Shown here: positions 1 to 8,492 of the stretch, piece after piece
Position numbering within the stretch: the stretch's first letter is position 1
Layout: each line of letters opens with the position of its first letter
NCBI RefSeq assembly: GCF_000023785.1
Contig: NC_012982.1
Location: 2,170,001 to 2,234,000, forward strand
Direction of reading: 5' to 3'
Length of the DNA stretch: 64,000 nt
Origin: Hirschia baltica ATCC 49814
GTDB lineage: Bacteria > Pseudomonadota > Alphaproteobacteria > Caulobacterales > Hyphomonadaceae
Made by a program: the position numbers and the translations under genes
Notes under the pieces: generated by a model
Told to the model about the DNA's origin: nothing
Database searches by the model: none
Seen by the model: only the letters and a program-made list of their open reading frames with translations

Positions 1-1659
1 TTTTTTATAAAAATCGAATATGCCAAATATAATAACGGCAACAGACGCGATAAGCGCGCTTAACCAAAGACGTTTACCGGCTTTATTTTCACTGTATTCG
101 CCGACACTGCCAACATCATATGATAGCTCGTCCGTCAGTGAAGTCTCGTTCCCGATTTCATCTCTAATGTCGACTTCTGGCTGCAATGCAGTATCCGCAT
201 AACCATACCCATTATCTGTCGTTTTCTTGACTTCATCATCAACCGAGCGCGTAAGTGGCAATTCTTGTTCTGAGCTATCTCTCGTCAGCGTTTCTGATAA
301 ATTCCAAGCATTCTGTTCTGGTTCTTGGTTAGTTGCAGCATCTCTGTCCAGTTCAACCGGCTTATCATTGATTTCTTCTGACAAAGCTTGAATTTCAGGC
401 TGAAAGATATTTGCAAGACGAGCAGCTACAGCATCAGCAGCCTCTTTCGGGGTTGTCGCCTTGCTAGAAAGTTTAGCAGCATGCGCTTCCTCTCTTGCAC
501 CCTGCTCACCCAATAAACTTGAAATCACCTGTTCTGGTGTTTCTACTTTTTCTTCAGTTTCCAACAACTCGATGTCATTTGCAGCTTCCATTTTGTTTGC
601 AACAAAGGAATCCGACTTACGGCCAATGTCCTGAGTGCTAGAGCCATCTTCAAAAGTGTCATCTAACGCCAAATCATCATTCGCAATCAAACGCTCAACT
701 TTGTTTACAGCCATCGCGATTGAAGTCAGCTCAGTCTTCTCTTCTTCGAGCGAATTTATATTGCCATCTTCATTGCCAGCATCTTGTTCGACGCTTGCCT
801 CTTCAGCAAATTTACGTTCAGCTTGTTGTAAAGCGTCATCGACTTCTACGCCAATTGCATGAAAAACCTCTTCATCGGTTTCTCCAATAAACACAACTTC
901 CTGATCATCTAAATTGGATGTATCAAACTGATCCGTATTCGTGACTTTATTTGCAGGTATTACGCCCTCAGAAAAATCCGATTCGCCATTAAATTTGAAA
1001 TCTGGCTCAAGGTTTTCTTTTAAATCGACTGAAGGATTGGAAGCCTCAGGAATGGGTGAACCTGTTGCGAGAAGCTGCTCTAAAGCAGACGTCATATTCT
1101 CAATATCGTCACTTTGAGTTTCAATTTCGGGTTCTTTTTGAACATCATAAACACTCACATCTTTTTGAGGAGCAACCAGTGGCGTCGCTGCTGTTGCGCG
1201 TCCGTCTGGATGTTCAAGAAATAGAGCTTTTTCAATTGCCCGGCGGCGCACGAGAGCATCCACCACACAAACATGACCATTCAAACGCGCTTTGCGCCAA
1301 ACTTCCATAGCGTGAGCGGCACGAATATGTTCACCAGAATTCAAGAAACGAAGCACTTCACTGTCCCGAAATAGGCCAAGCGAAATATTGGACGCAAATG
1401 AAACAATAGCGTCATGCTGGTTTTGATTTAGCGGTGAGAATAAAAGATCCTCCAACGCTTCTTCAATCGGCTTCAAGTCATAAATCAACAATGCTTCAGC
1501 GTCTTCAGGAGACACACGAACGCCTTCTCTAGCTGATTTTACATGGCCATACCCAACGACCCAACGTCCGTCAGGAAGACGTGTTGCACGTTCACGAAAG
1601 CCTTCAAAGCTCTTGATAAGTGCTAGCCCCGAACGAGAAATACGAAGTGAGAAAGTCAT
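1..1659 (-). CDS. spmX: SpmX-like polar muramidase-domain protein, C-terminus cut by window edge
   Basis: The reading frame is open from an ATG at 1659 to the left edge (553 codons, no stop). Residues 1-150 form a GH24 lysozyme-like domain with the FEG and GYGH motifs. Glu19 is kept, but the usual catalytic Asp is Leu28 and the usual Thr is Val34 by alignment to T4 lysozyme. Next comes a long, very acidic low-complexity region (about 170-520), then a hydrophobic segment near 530-548. This is the layout of Caulobacter SpmX: a degenerate muramidase domain, an acidic intermediate domain and C-terminal membrane helices. SpmX localises the kinase DivJ and marks the old or stalked pole. The family call is from architecture and recalled motif similarity. 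A second membrane helix would lie outside the window. In 1660-1739 I see no clear promoter. Confidence 0.8.
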   Translation of the reverse strand, partial: MTFSLRISRSGLALIKSFEGFRERATRLPDGRWVVGYGHVKSAREGVRVSPEDAEALLIYDLKPIEEALEDLLFSPLNQNQHDAIVSFASNISLGLFRDSEVLRFLNSGEHIRAAHAMEVWRKARLNGHVCVVDALVRRRAIEKALFLEHPDGRATAATPLVAPQKDVSVYDVQKEPEIETQSDDIENMTSALEQLLATGSPIPEASNPSVDLKENLEPDFKFNGESDFSEGVIPANKVTNTDQFDTSNLDDQEVVFIGETDEEVFHAIGVEVDDALQQAERKFAEEASVEQDAGNEDGNINSLEEEKTELTSIAMAVNKVERLIANDDLALDDTFEDGSSTQDIGRKSDSFVANKMEAANDIELLETEEKVETPEQVISSLLGEQGAREEAHAAKLSSKATTPKEAADAVAARLANIFQPEIQALSEEINDKPVELDRDAATNQEPEQNAWNLSETLTRDSSEQELPLTRSVDDEVKKTTDNGYGYADTALQPEVDIRDEIGNETSLTDELSYDVGSVGEYSENKAGKRLWLSALIASVAVIIFGIFDFYKK

Positions 1660-1739
1660 ATTGGTTTGGCCTGAAGTTTATTACTATACCTGCAATCTAG
1701 CTACAGATATGCAATAAGGGTGCCTCTTTTGCGGCGAGT

Positions 1740-3134
1740 TTAAAGCAGAACAGCAGATGCCAAACCTAGAAACGCGCAAAAACCGACAATATCAACACTT
1801 GTTAACACAAACACAGACGAAGCAACTGCTGGATCAGCACCTAATTTTTGCAATCCTAGCGGCACTAACACACCTGCCAGTCCTGCCCATAAGAATGTGA
1901 AAAACATAGCAACACTGATGACGCCGCTTAGCTGGGGGTCCTTAAACCAGATCAATGCCATAAGGCCAACACCAAAGGAAAAAACAAGGCCATTTACAAG
2001 CGCAGTTAGAAACTCTCTGCGCACGGCCCGTCCTGCACGCGGCCCGAGCAAATCCCGTTCTGCAATTGCGCGAACCGTAACAGCCAAGGCCTGAGATCCT
2101 GCATTCCCTCCAAGAGCTGCCACAACCGGCATTAAAACAGCCAATGCGATAATTTGCGAAAGCGTTTCTTCAAAAACTGAAATTGCACCAGAGGCAAGAA
2201 AGGCCGTGAACAAATTTACACCCAGCCACGGCGCACGAGATCTCACCGCATCCCAGACAGACTGATAAGAACCACCATCATTCACACCAGAAAGCGCCAA
2301 AAGGTCTTCCTTGTTTTCATCCTGAATAACATCAACCATATCATCAATGGTGATCATACCTGTCAGCCGTCCACCTTCATCAACAACAGGCGCAGAAGCT
2401 AGATTGTATTGCTGGAATATGAAAGCAACGTCTTCCTGATCCATTTCGGGTTTAACAGCAGCAGAAATATCAACACCTAATTCTGCCAAAGGCGTATCAC
2501 GCGTGGCTCGAATAAGGTTGGATAATGGCACGGCACCAACAAACCGAAACCCTGGATCAACGAGATAAACCTCAAAAAATGGCTCGGGCAAATCATCAGC
2601 AGACCGCATATGATCAATAGCTTGTCCGACGGTCCAGAATTCAGGCGCAGCAACAAAATCTCTCTGCATGAGACGACCAGCCGTCTCTTCGTCAAAATTC
2701 AAGGATGTTTCAATTGCTGCTCGGTCACTCGCGTTGATTTGTTCAAAAACCCGCTCTTGACGATCTTCCCCCAAATCAGCCGCCAGCAAAGCAGCGTCAT
2801 CAGAGTCCAGATTTTCCAAAACATCTGCGAGATGCCGGTCTGACATCAGATCCACAGCGTCAGAACGTAGATCTTCTGAAAGCTCAGCGATCATATCTGC
2901 CGGTAATTTATCGCGCAGCAAGGATACAGCCTGACGAAAAGTTGGGCGCGGCATTTGCTCAAACACATCAGCCATATCAGCTGGGTGCAAATCACCCATA
3001 GCGACAATCAAGCCATCACGCGCATTAGCATCGACAAGTTCGACAAACAAATCGACGGTTTCTGCATCCACTCCGGCAGTTTCACCAGTCAGTTCGTCAT
3101 TGCTATTAGGATTGTTTGTTGATTGCTGAGTCAT
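1740..3134 (-). CDS. mgtE: MgtE magnesium transporter
   Basis: The 464-residue protein has the full MgtE layout: an N-terminal helical superhelix domain rich in Asp and Glu (about 30-140), a CBS pair (about 145-275), and five C-terminal membrane helices (about 300-464) with the family signature ALGGNAGSQALAV. MgtE is a Mg2+ channel in the inner membrane, closed by Mg2+ binding in the cytoplasmic domains. The ATG start is supported by GAGG a few bases upstream. The gene lies 83 bp downstream of the SLC13 gene on the same strand and may be co-transcribed. A second, divergent MgtE lies at 6526-7917. MgtE proteins can also carry other divalent ions, so selectivity is inferred. Confidence 0.93.
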   Translation of the reverse strand: MTQQSTNNPNSNDELTGETAGVDAETVDLFVELVDANARDGLIVAMGDLHPADMADVFEQMPRPTFRQAVSLLRDKLPADMIAELSEDLRSDAVDLMSDRHLADVLENLDSDDAALLAADLGEDRQERVFEQINASDRAAIETSLNFDEETAGRLMQRDFVAAPEFWTVGQAIDHMRSADDLPEPFFEVYLVDPGFRFVGAVPLSNLIRATRDTPLAELGVDISAAVKPEMDQEDVAFIFQQYNLASAPVVDEGGRLTGMITIDDMVDVIQDENKEDLLALSGVNDGGSYQSVWDAVRSRAPWLGVNLFTAFLASGAISVFEETLSQIIALAVLMPVVAALGGNAGSQALAVTVRAIAERDLLGPRAGRAVRREFLTALVNGLVFSFGVGLMALIWFKDPQLSGVISVAMFFTFLWAGLAGVLVPLGLQKLGADPAVASSVFVLTSVDIVGFCAFLGLASAVLL

Positions 3135-3217
3135 GCCATTGCCTCGCAGACTGATTCCAAACTTTTCTTAGACCAAATGCGTCAACAAAGCGAGCCAGAT
3201 TAATGCATTGAATCAAC

Positions 3218-4699
3218 CTAAGAGAAAACAATTGGCATAAGCGTGAATAACACCAAAGTAATGAGACAAATGCCCAACAAATTAAGCTTGAAGCCAATCA
3301 TAGCCATTCGCTGCATAGATACTTGTCCAGTCCCAAATACAATCGCATTAGGGCCTGTTGCCATAGGCAGCATGAACGCACAACTGGACGCCATGGCGAC
3401 AGGTATTGCCAGCACATAAAGATCAAGACCTGAACCTTCAGTCATAGCACCCAAAATAGGTAATACGGCTGTGGCTGTCGCGACATTGCTTACAATTTCC
3501 GTTGAAAAAATAACAACGGTGATCAGCACAATCATTAAGAACAAACTAGGTGCAGATGTCAGCCCGCCAATTTGGTGAGCGAGCCAATCCGCCAAACCAG
3601 ATTGCGTAATACCAAGCGCTAAACTCAGGCCTCCTCCAAACAGCAATACAACATCCCATGGAATATCTTTTGCCGTCTGCCAATCTAAAAGCCGTGTATT
3701 TTCCGGTTGTGTTTTACCTGCCGGAATAACGAACATCAAAATTGCACCAAAGACTGCAATAATATGATCGGTGACATGGCTAAAAGGTGTAACGCCGAAT
3801 ATTTCAAAAGAATTTAAGGATCGCCGGAATATCCAAGCACACGCAATAACAGAAAAAGCAATCAATGTGCGCAATTCAGGCTGTGATATTTGACCCAGAT
3901 TTTTTAGTTTTTCTCGAACAAATGATCGCCCTTCATCACCTGTTTCAGATTCAATATGCGTGCCCCAATGTGTCAACACAAACCATGCCGCTGGTAACAT
4001 CACACAAACCACAGGAATCCCTATGGACATCCATTGTGCAAAATCAATCGTAGTGCCCGCATATTCATGCAAATACCCAAGAACGATCAGATTGGTAGGG
4101 GTTCCTATGGGTGTTCCCAAACCACCAATCGAAGCGCCATAGGCAATTGCCAATAATATTGCGACAGTGAGAGGGTTATTTATCTGCTTTTTTCCAGTTA
4201 TCGCATAAGCAACAGATACACCGATGGGAGCTAACATTATCGTGGTTGCGGTATTGGATATCCACATTGAGAGCAAAGCCGAAGACAGCATAAAACCAGC
4301 TACCATTGCTTTGGGATGTGCCCCAACTCGAACAACAATATTGAGCGCTAAACGGGTATGCAAATTCCACTTCTCAATGGATTTTGCGGCAATAAAACCA
4401 CCCAACAACAATATTACAACAGGACTAGAATAAGGAACCGCGACCTCTTTAATAGACAACACACCAAAACTTGGCATTATCACCAGAGGCAATAGTGATG
4501 TTATGCCAATAGGTACGGCTTCAGTGACCCACCAAACCGCCATCAATGCAGCAAGTGAAACGACAACCCAAGCGTTATGCGATAAGTTTTCCGGGCGTTC
4601 TATAAACTGTATGGCGATTGCAAGAAACAATCCGCCCCACAAACCGCCACCATTCTTCAGGCTCGCATGCAAAGCATGAGTATTTTTTTGCCGCCCCAT
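3218..4699 (-). CDS. SLC13/DASS-family anion:Na+ symporter (dicarboxylate type)
   Basis: The protein has about 12 hydrophobic segments and the DASS patterns SNTATT (N-terminal half) and an SNVATATAVLP segment in the C-terminal half; these Asn/Thr motifs bind Na+ and the carboxylate group in this family. The likely role is Na+-driven uptake of succinate, malate or a related anion across the inner membrane. An ATG six codons upstream (4717) extends the frame, but GGGGAGGT sits immediately before the ATG at 4699 with ideal spacing, so I use 4699 (493 residues). Upstream is a 263-bp divergent region shared with rimBK. Substrate is not predictable from sequence alone; sulfate is also carried by some members. 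Confidence 0.85.
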   Translation of the reverse strand: MGRQKNTHALHASLKNGGGLWGGLFLAIAIQFIERPENLSHNAWVVVSLAALMAVWWVTEAVPIGITSLLPLVIMPSFGVLSIKEVAVPYSSPVVILLLGGFIAAKSIEKWNLHTRLALNIVVRVGAHPKAMVAGFMLSSALLSMWISNTATTIMLAPIGVSVAYAITGKKQINNPLTVAILLAIAYGASIGGLGTPIGTPTNLIVLGYLHEYAGTTIDFAQWMSIGIPVVCVMLPAAWFVLTHWGTHIESETGDEGRSFVREKLKNLGQISQPELRTLIAFSVIACAWIFRRSLNSFEIFGVTPFSHVTDHIIAVFGAILMFVIPAGKTQPENTRLLDWQTAKDIPWDVVLLFGGGLSLALGITQSGLADWLAHQIGGLTSAPSLFLMIVLITVVIFSTEIVSNVATATAVLPILGAMTEGSGLDLYVLAIPVAMASSCAFMLPMATGPNAIVFGTGQVSMQRMAMIGFKLNLLGICLITLVLFTLMPIVFS

Positions 4700-4962
4700 C
4701 AGTTTACCTCCCCTCATATTTTTTCAGCACCATACAATACGTCACAGGAAAAATCACAGGAAGCGAGAAATAAATTCAACTTTTTCAACAGAAACAATGA
4801 AGTATGTAAGCTTTCCTATACCTGTGCACAACACAAGAACTATCGTTCATTCAAGCCTTTTAAAAAAGGCGTAGCATTCTACATTCACTTCCACTACACA
4901 CTCCCTAAATACCAGATAGTTTTTGGTTAAAAATTCGATTGATTTGAATACGAGGTCTCAAC
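4700..4962. other. Divergent intergenic region with a short inverted repeat
   Basis: This 263-bp AT-rich gap separates the SLC13 gene (left) from the rimBK fusion (right). At 4855-4870 lies an inverted repeat with arms GCCTTTT and AAAAGGC around AA. It could be an operator or a weak hairpin. I could not identify convincing -35/-10 elements. Confidence 0.35.
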
Positions 4963-6360
4963 ATGAGCAACACTCCTTTGAAGCTTGGTTGGGAAGAATG
5001 GCTAAGCCTGCCAGATCTGGGCCTTCCGGCAATCCGCGCGAAGGTCGACACAGGGGCCAAAACCTCAGCCTTACACGCCACCGCGCTCGAACCATTTGGC
5101 CCAATAGATAAACCTCAAATCAGATTTACGCTGCGACCAAATCCAGATGATCCAGACCTTGAAGTTGTTTGTGCTGCTCCTGTGGTGGACAGACGTGAAG
5201 TCACGTCTTCAAATGGAGAAACCGAACTTCGGTATGTTATCTTCACAACAGTCCAATTTGGTTCAGAAAAATGGCCTATTCAGGTTACTCTCACCAATAG
5301 AGAGACAATGGCATACCGTATGCTATTTGGACGTACCTCAGTGACCGAAGAAATGATGGTTCTTCCAACTGAAAGCTGCTTACAGCCAGTCTTATCCTAT
5401 GATTTGTACAAAGGCTTTCCGCGTCGCAAGGCCACAAAACGTCCGCTCCGTATTGTATTGCTGACACGTGAACCAAACAATTATTCGAGCCAACGTTTAA
5501 AACAAGTCGCAGAAGAGCGCGGGCATGTGTTAGAAATGGTCGACACGCGTCGCTGTTATATGGCCATAAATGCAACACAGCCTGAAGTGCACTATGACGG
5601 CAAAGCTCTACCTCAATATGATGCAGTCATCCCGCGCATTGGGGCAAGCATGACATTTTATGGAATGGCTGTTTTACGCCAATTTGAAATGATGGGTGCG
5701 TATTGCCTAAACTCGGCTCAAGCCATCGGTGCTTCGCGAGACAAATTATACGCCCACCAACTCCTCGCGCGGCATCGTTTGGGAATGCCAGCAACAGCTT
5801 TTGCCTCCAGCCCAAAAGACACCAAAGATTTAATCTCATTGGCGGGAAATAGCGCAGTAGTCGTGAAATTACTTGAATCGACACAAGGCAAAGGCGTTGT
5901 TCTTGCTGAAACGAACAAGGCCGCTGAAAGCTTGGTGGATGCATTTCGTGGTCTTGAAGCAAACTTCTTGGTTCAAGAATTTGTCAAAGAAGCTGGTGGT
6001 GCTGACATTAGATGTTTTGTTGTAGGCAATAAAGTTGTTGGAGCGATAAAAAGACAAGGTGCTGACGGAGAATTTCGTTCCAACCTTCACAGAGGCGGAT
6101 CAGCTCATGTGGTTAAACTTACGCCTGAAGAGCGAAAAGTTGCCATCAAAGCAACGAAAGTTATGGGCCTTTCTGTTGCTGGTGTAGATCTTCTTAGATC
6201 AGATACCGGACCCAAAATTCTTGAGGTCAATTCATCTCCAGGTCTAGAAGGAATTGAAAAAACTTCCAAGAAAGATGTCGCGGCAAAAATGATCGAACAT
6301 ATCGAAATTCATGCGCCGATCATTAATACTGCGATCCGAACCAAATCTCAAAATTTCTAG
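4963..6360 (+). CDS. RimB-RimK fusion: retropepsin-like protease plus ATP-grasp glutamate ligase
   Basis: The 465-residue protein has two parts. Residues 5-145 match the RimB/DUF785 'ATP-dependent zinc protease' family, with the [10 protein letters not shown] motif at 29-38 typical of retropepsin-like folds. Residues 155-455 match RimK, an ATP-grasp ligase that adds glutamates to the C-terminus of ribosomal protein S6: [17 protein letters not shown] is the ATP-binding lysine region, and [12 protein letters not shown] holds the metal-binding Glu and Asn. In Pseudomonas, RimK and RimB are separate proteins that add and remove glutamate tails, so this fusion joins writer and eraser in one chain. 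The ATG at 4963 is preceded by GAGGTCTC; an overlapping upstream frame at 4923 is a shadow. The peptide or protein substrate is inferred. Confidence 0.85.
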   Translation: MSNTPLKLGWEEWLSLPDLGLPAIRAKVDTGAKTSALHATALEPFGPIDKPQIRFTLRPNPDDPDLEVVCAAPVVDRREVTSSNGETELRYVIFTTVQFGSEKWPIQVTLTNRETMAYRMLFGRTSVTEEMMVLPTESCLQPVLSYDLYKGFPRRKATKRPLRIVLLTREPNNYSSQRLKQVAEERGHVLEMVDTRRCYMAINATQPEVHYDGKALPQYDAVIPRIGASMTFYGMAVLRQFEMMGAYCLNSAQAIGASRDKLYAHQLLARHRLGMPATAFASSPKDTKDLISLAGNSAVVVKLLESTQGKGVVLAETNKAAESLVDAFRGLEANFLVQEFVKEAGGADIRCFVVGNKVVGAIKRQGADGEFRSNLHRGGSAHVVKLTPEERKVAIKATKVMGLSVAGVDLLRSDTGPKILEVNSSPGLEGIEKTSKKDVAAKMIEHIEIHAPIINTAIRTKSQNF

Positions 6361-6384
6361 CACGCAAATTCAAACAAAATACCT

Positions 6385-6410
6385 CAAAAACCAAAATTCT
6401 TGGTTTTATC
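6385..6410 (+). terminator. Possible weak terminator after rimBK
   Basis: Arms AAAACCAA (6387-6394) and TTGGTTTT (6400-6407) pair across a 5-nt loop. The stem is AT-rich and the T run short, so termination is uncertain. Confidence 0.4.
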
Positions 6411-6525
6411 CCGCTATCTAGACGCCAAACCTTGCTGTCATGGCTTGGCTTCTTAACGTCATGCGCCATAGGATACCCTATCTTCCAAGCTCAACCGATC
6501 CTCAAAACTCAATTGGGAACACAAA

Positions 6526-7917
6526 ATGACCCTACCCCTTCAGGAAGAAGAACCAAACTCCACACTACCAAATATTCCTGAGCGGTCATTGCGATCACTT
6601 CTAACGGATGAAGACCTAGACGGTCTGATCGCGTTTTTTGATCTCTTATCTGCAAGTGAAAGCCTTAGAGCAGTCACTCAACTTTCAGCAAAAGAACGCG
6701 ATCATCTAATCACCATACTGCCGTCAGAAATTGCGGCAGAATTAGTTGAAGAAGCACCCAATGAAGTTGCGGTGGATCTTGTCGAACGCCTAGAGGCCGA
6801 CAAAGCCGCCGAGATTATGGATACTCTTGGGTCTGACCTTCAAGCCGATGTGATCGGTGAAATGGATCAGGAAGAAGCTGAAGCAATCCTTGCCGAAATG
6901 ACCTCAGAACATGCGCAAGATGTTCGGCGATTGGCGGCCTATGATGATGACACTGCCGGCGGTCTTATGATTGCTGAGGTTTTCACCTTTAGACAGAGCG
7001 ATTCAATTTCTCAAGTTCTGCTGCAGCTCGCGTCAGAGGAAGAAGAAGACGAACGATTACGCGGCCAGCATCCATATGTCATTGATGAAGACAACAAACC
7101 TATAGGTGTGGTCTCGCTGAGGAGCCTGATTACATCTCGACGATCGGCATCTCTGTCCTCGATAATGGTGCCAGCTGTAACTGTCCTCGTATCAACGCCT
7201 CTAGATGATCTCGTCGACCTTTTTGATAAGCATTCATTTCTAGGTCTACCCGTTGTCGAGGCAGATGGCTCACTTGCAGGTGTCGTCTCCCGCAGTGCCG
7301 TTGAAGAAGCGCTGCATGAACGTTCAGAAATGCAAAGCCTAAAACGCCAAGGTATTGTCGGGGATGAATTGCGCTCAATGCCGCTTCTTCTTCGCTCCAG
7401 AAGACGCCTTTCTTGGCTATCTGCAAACATCGTTTTGAACATTATCGCTGCAAGTGTTATTTCAGCTTATGAAGAGACCCTAGCCGCTGTCATCGCGATA
7501 GCTATCTTTCTACCCATGGTATCGGATATGAGTGGTTGTTCAGGAAATCAGGCGGTTGGTGTAAGCATGCGCGAGCTAACTCTAGGCCTCGTTACCTCTA
7601 GGGACGTTTTTCGCGTTTGGTTAAAGGAAGCCTCCATAGGCATCGTGAACGGTATCGTTCTTGGCCTCCTCATAGGCATGGTCGCCTGGATATGGAAAGG
7701 CAATGCTTATTTAGGCCTTGTGATCGGACTGGCACTCGCAATCAATACAGTAATTGCTGTATCCATTGGGGGTATCGTACCTATCCTCCTGAAACGTTTC
7801 GGACAAGATCCAGCAGTTGCAAGTGGCCCCCTTCTCACAACAGTGACCGACATGGCGGGCTTCTTTTTGGTGCTAAGTCTAGCAGCTTTTTTCATGCCCC
7901 AATTACTTGGTGCTTAG
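6526..7917 (+). CDS. Second MgtE-family magnesium transporter, divergent pore motif
   Basis: The 463-residue protein has the MgtE order: acidic helical domain (about 20-140), CBS pair (about 145-270), five membrane helices (about 300-463). In the place of the usual GGN.G.Q signature it carries SDMSGCSGNQAV, a clear subfamily difference from the MgtE at 1740-3134. It probably moves Mg2+ or another divalent cation across the inner membrane. The ATG follows GGGAACACAAA. The speG-like gene begins 30 bp downstream on the same strand, suggesting an operon. Two paralogues so close together suggest different affinity or ion choice (inference). Confidence 0.9.
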   Translation: MTLPLQEEEPNSTLPNIPERSLRSLLTDEDLDGLIAFFDLLSASESLRAVTQLSAKERDHLITILPSEIAAELVEEAPNEVAVDLVERLEADKAAEIMDTLGSDLQADVIGEMDQEEAEAILAEMTSEHAQDVRRLAAYDDDTAGGLMIAEVFTFRQSDSISQVLLQLASEEEEDERLRGQHPYVIDEDNKPIGVVSLRSLITSRRSASLSSIMVPAVTVLVSTPLDDLVDLFDKHSFLGLPVVEADGSLAGVVSRSAVEEALHERSEMQSLKRQGIVGDELRSMPLLLRSRRRLSWLSANIVLNIIAASVISAYEETLAAVIAIAIFLPMVSDMSGCSGNQAVGVSMRELTLGLVTSRDVFRVWLKEASIGIVNGIVLGLLIGMVAWIWKGNAYLGLVIGLALAINTVIAVSIGGIVPILLKRFGQDPAVASGPLLTTVTDMAGFFLVLSLAAFFMPQLLGA

Positions 7918-7947
7918 CTCAATATTTTCCTTTGGAGACCCAAAGCC

Positions 7948-8481
7948 ATGACTGAAACAATTGTGACTCTACGGGCATTAGAGAAAAGTGACCTGCAATT
8001 CGTCCACAAGCTAAACAATAATCGGCGCGTTATGAATTATTGGTTTGAAGAACCTTATGAATCATTTGTCGAACTTGAAGAACTTTATCTAAAACACATA
8101 CACGACCTCTCAGAACGCCGTTTCATCGCAGAAGATGAAGCAGGAGACATGCTAGGTCTGGTTGAGCTTGTGGAAATAAACTACATACACCGCCGCGCAG
8201 AGTTTCAAATCATTGTTGCCCCTAGTCATCAAGGTGAAGGTTTTGGAAGACAAATCACTCGACTGGCTCTGGATTACGCTTTCTGCATCCTCAACTTGAA
8301 CAAAGTCTACCTCATAGTCTCTACAGAAAATGAAGGTGCACTTCACATCTACAAAAGCACAGGCTTCATAGAAGAAGGTCATCTCATCAAAGAATTCTTT
8401 GTTGACGGCGCCTATCAGGATGCCCTTCGAATGTACCAACTTCAGGGTGACTTTTTAAACCAACGCAATAAAGATGATTAG
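7948..8481 (+). CDS. speG: SpeG-type GNAT polyamine N-acetyltransferase
   Basis: The 177-residue protein has the GNAT fold and closely follows Spe[12 protein letters not shown] at the start, YWFEEPYES (an acidic polyamine-facing loop in SpeG), acetyl-CoA motif A region [18 protein letters not shown], and a closing [10 protein letters not shown] segment. SpeG acetylates spermidine and spermine in the cytoplasm, lowering polyamine toxicity under stress. GGAG lies 8 bp before the ATG. It follows mgtE2 by 30 bp and converges with the mscS gene, whose stop is 11 bp away. A related amino-group acetyltransferase role cannot be excluded. Confidence 0.82.
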   Translation: MTETIVTLRALEKSDLQFVHKLNNNRRVMNYWFEEPYESFVELEELYLKHIHDLSERRFIAEDEAGDMLGLVELVEINYIHRRAEFQIIVAPSHQGEGFGRQITRLALDYAFCILNLNKVYLIVSTENEGALHIYKSTGFIEEGHLIKEFFVDGAYQDALRMYQLQGDFLNQRNKDD

Positions 8482-8492
8482 GAAGGTCTATC

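Noticed and set aside
4855-4870. Terminator for the SLC13 or rimBK gene
   Set aside because: The repeat is upstream of both divergent genes, so a terminator role makes no sense; kept only as a possible operator.
7011-7442. 143-codon minus-strand frame opposite mgtE2
   Set aside because: Antisense shadow; Arg/Ser-rich with no domain, while the plus-strand frame is a complete MgtE.
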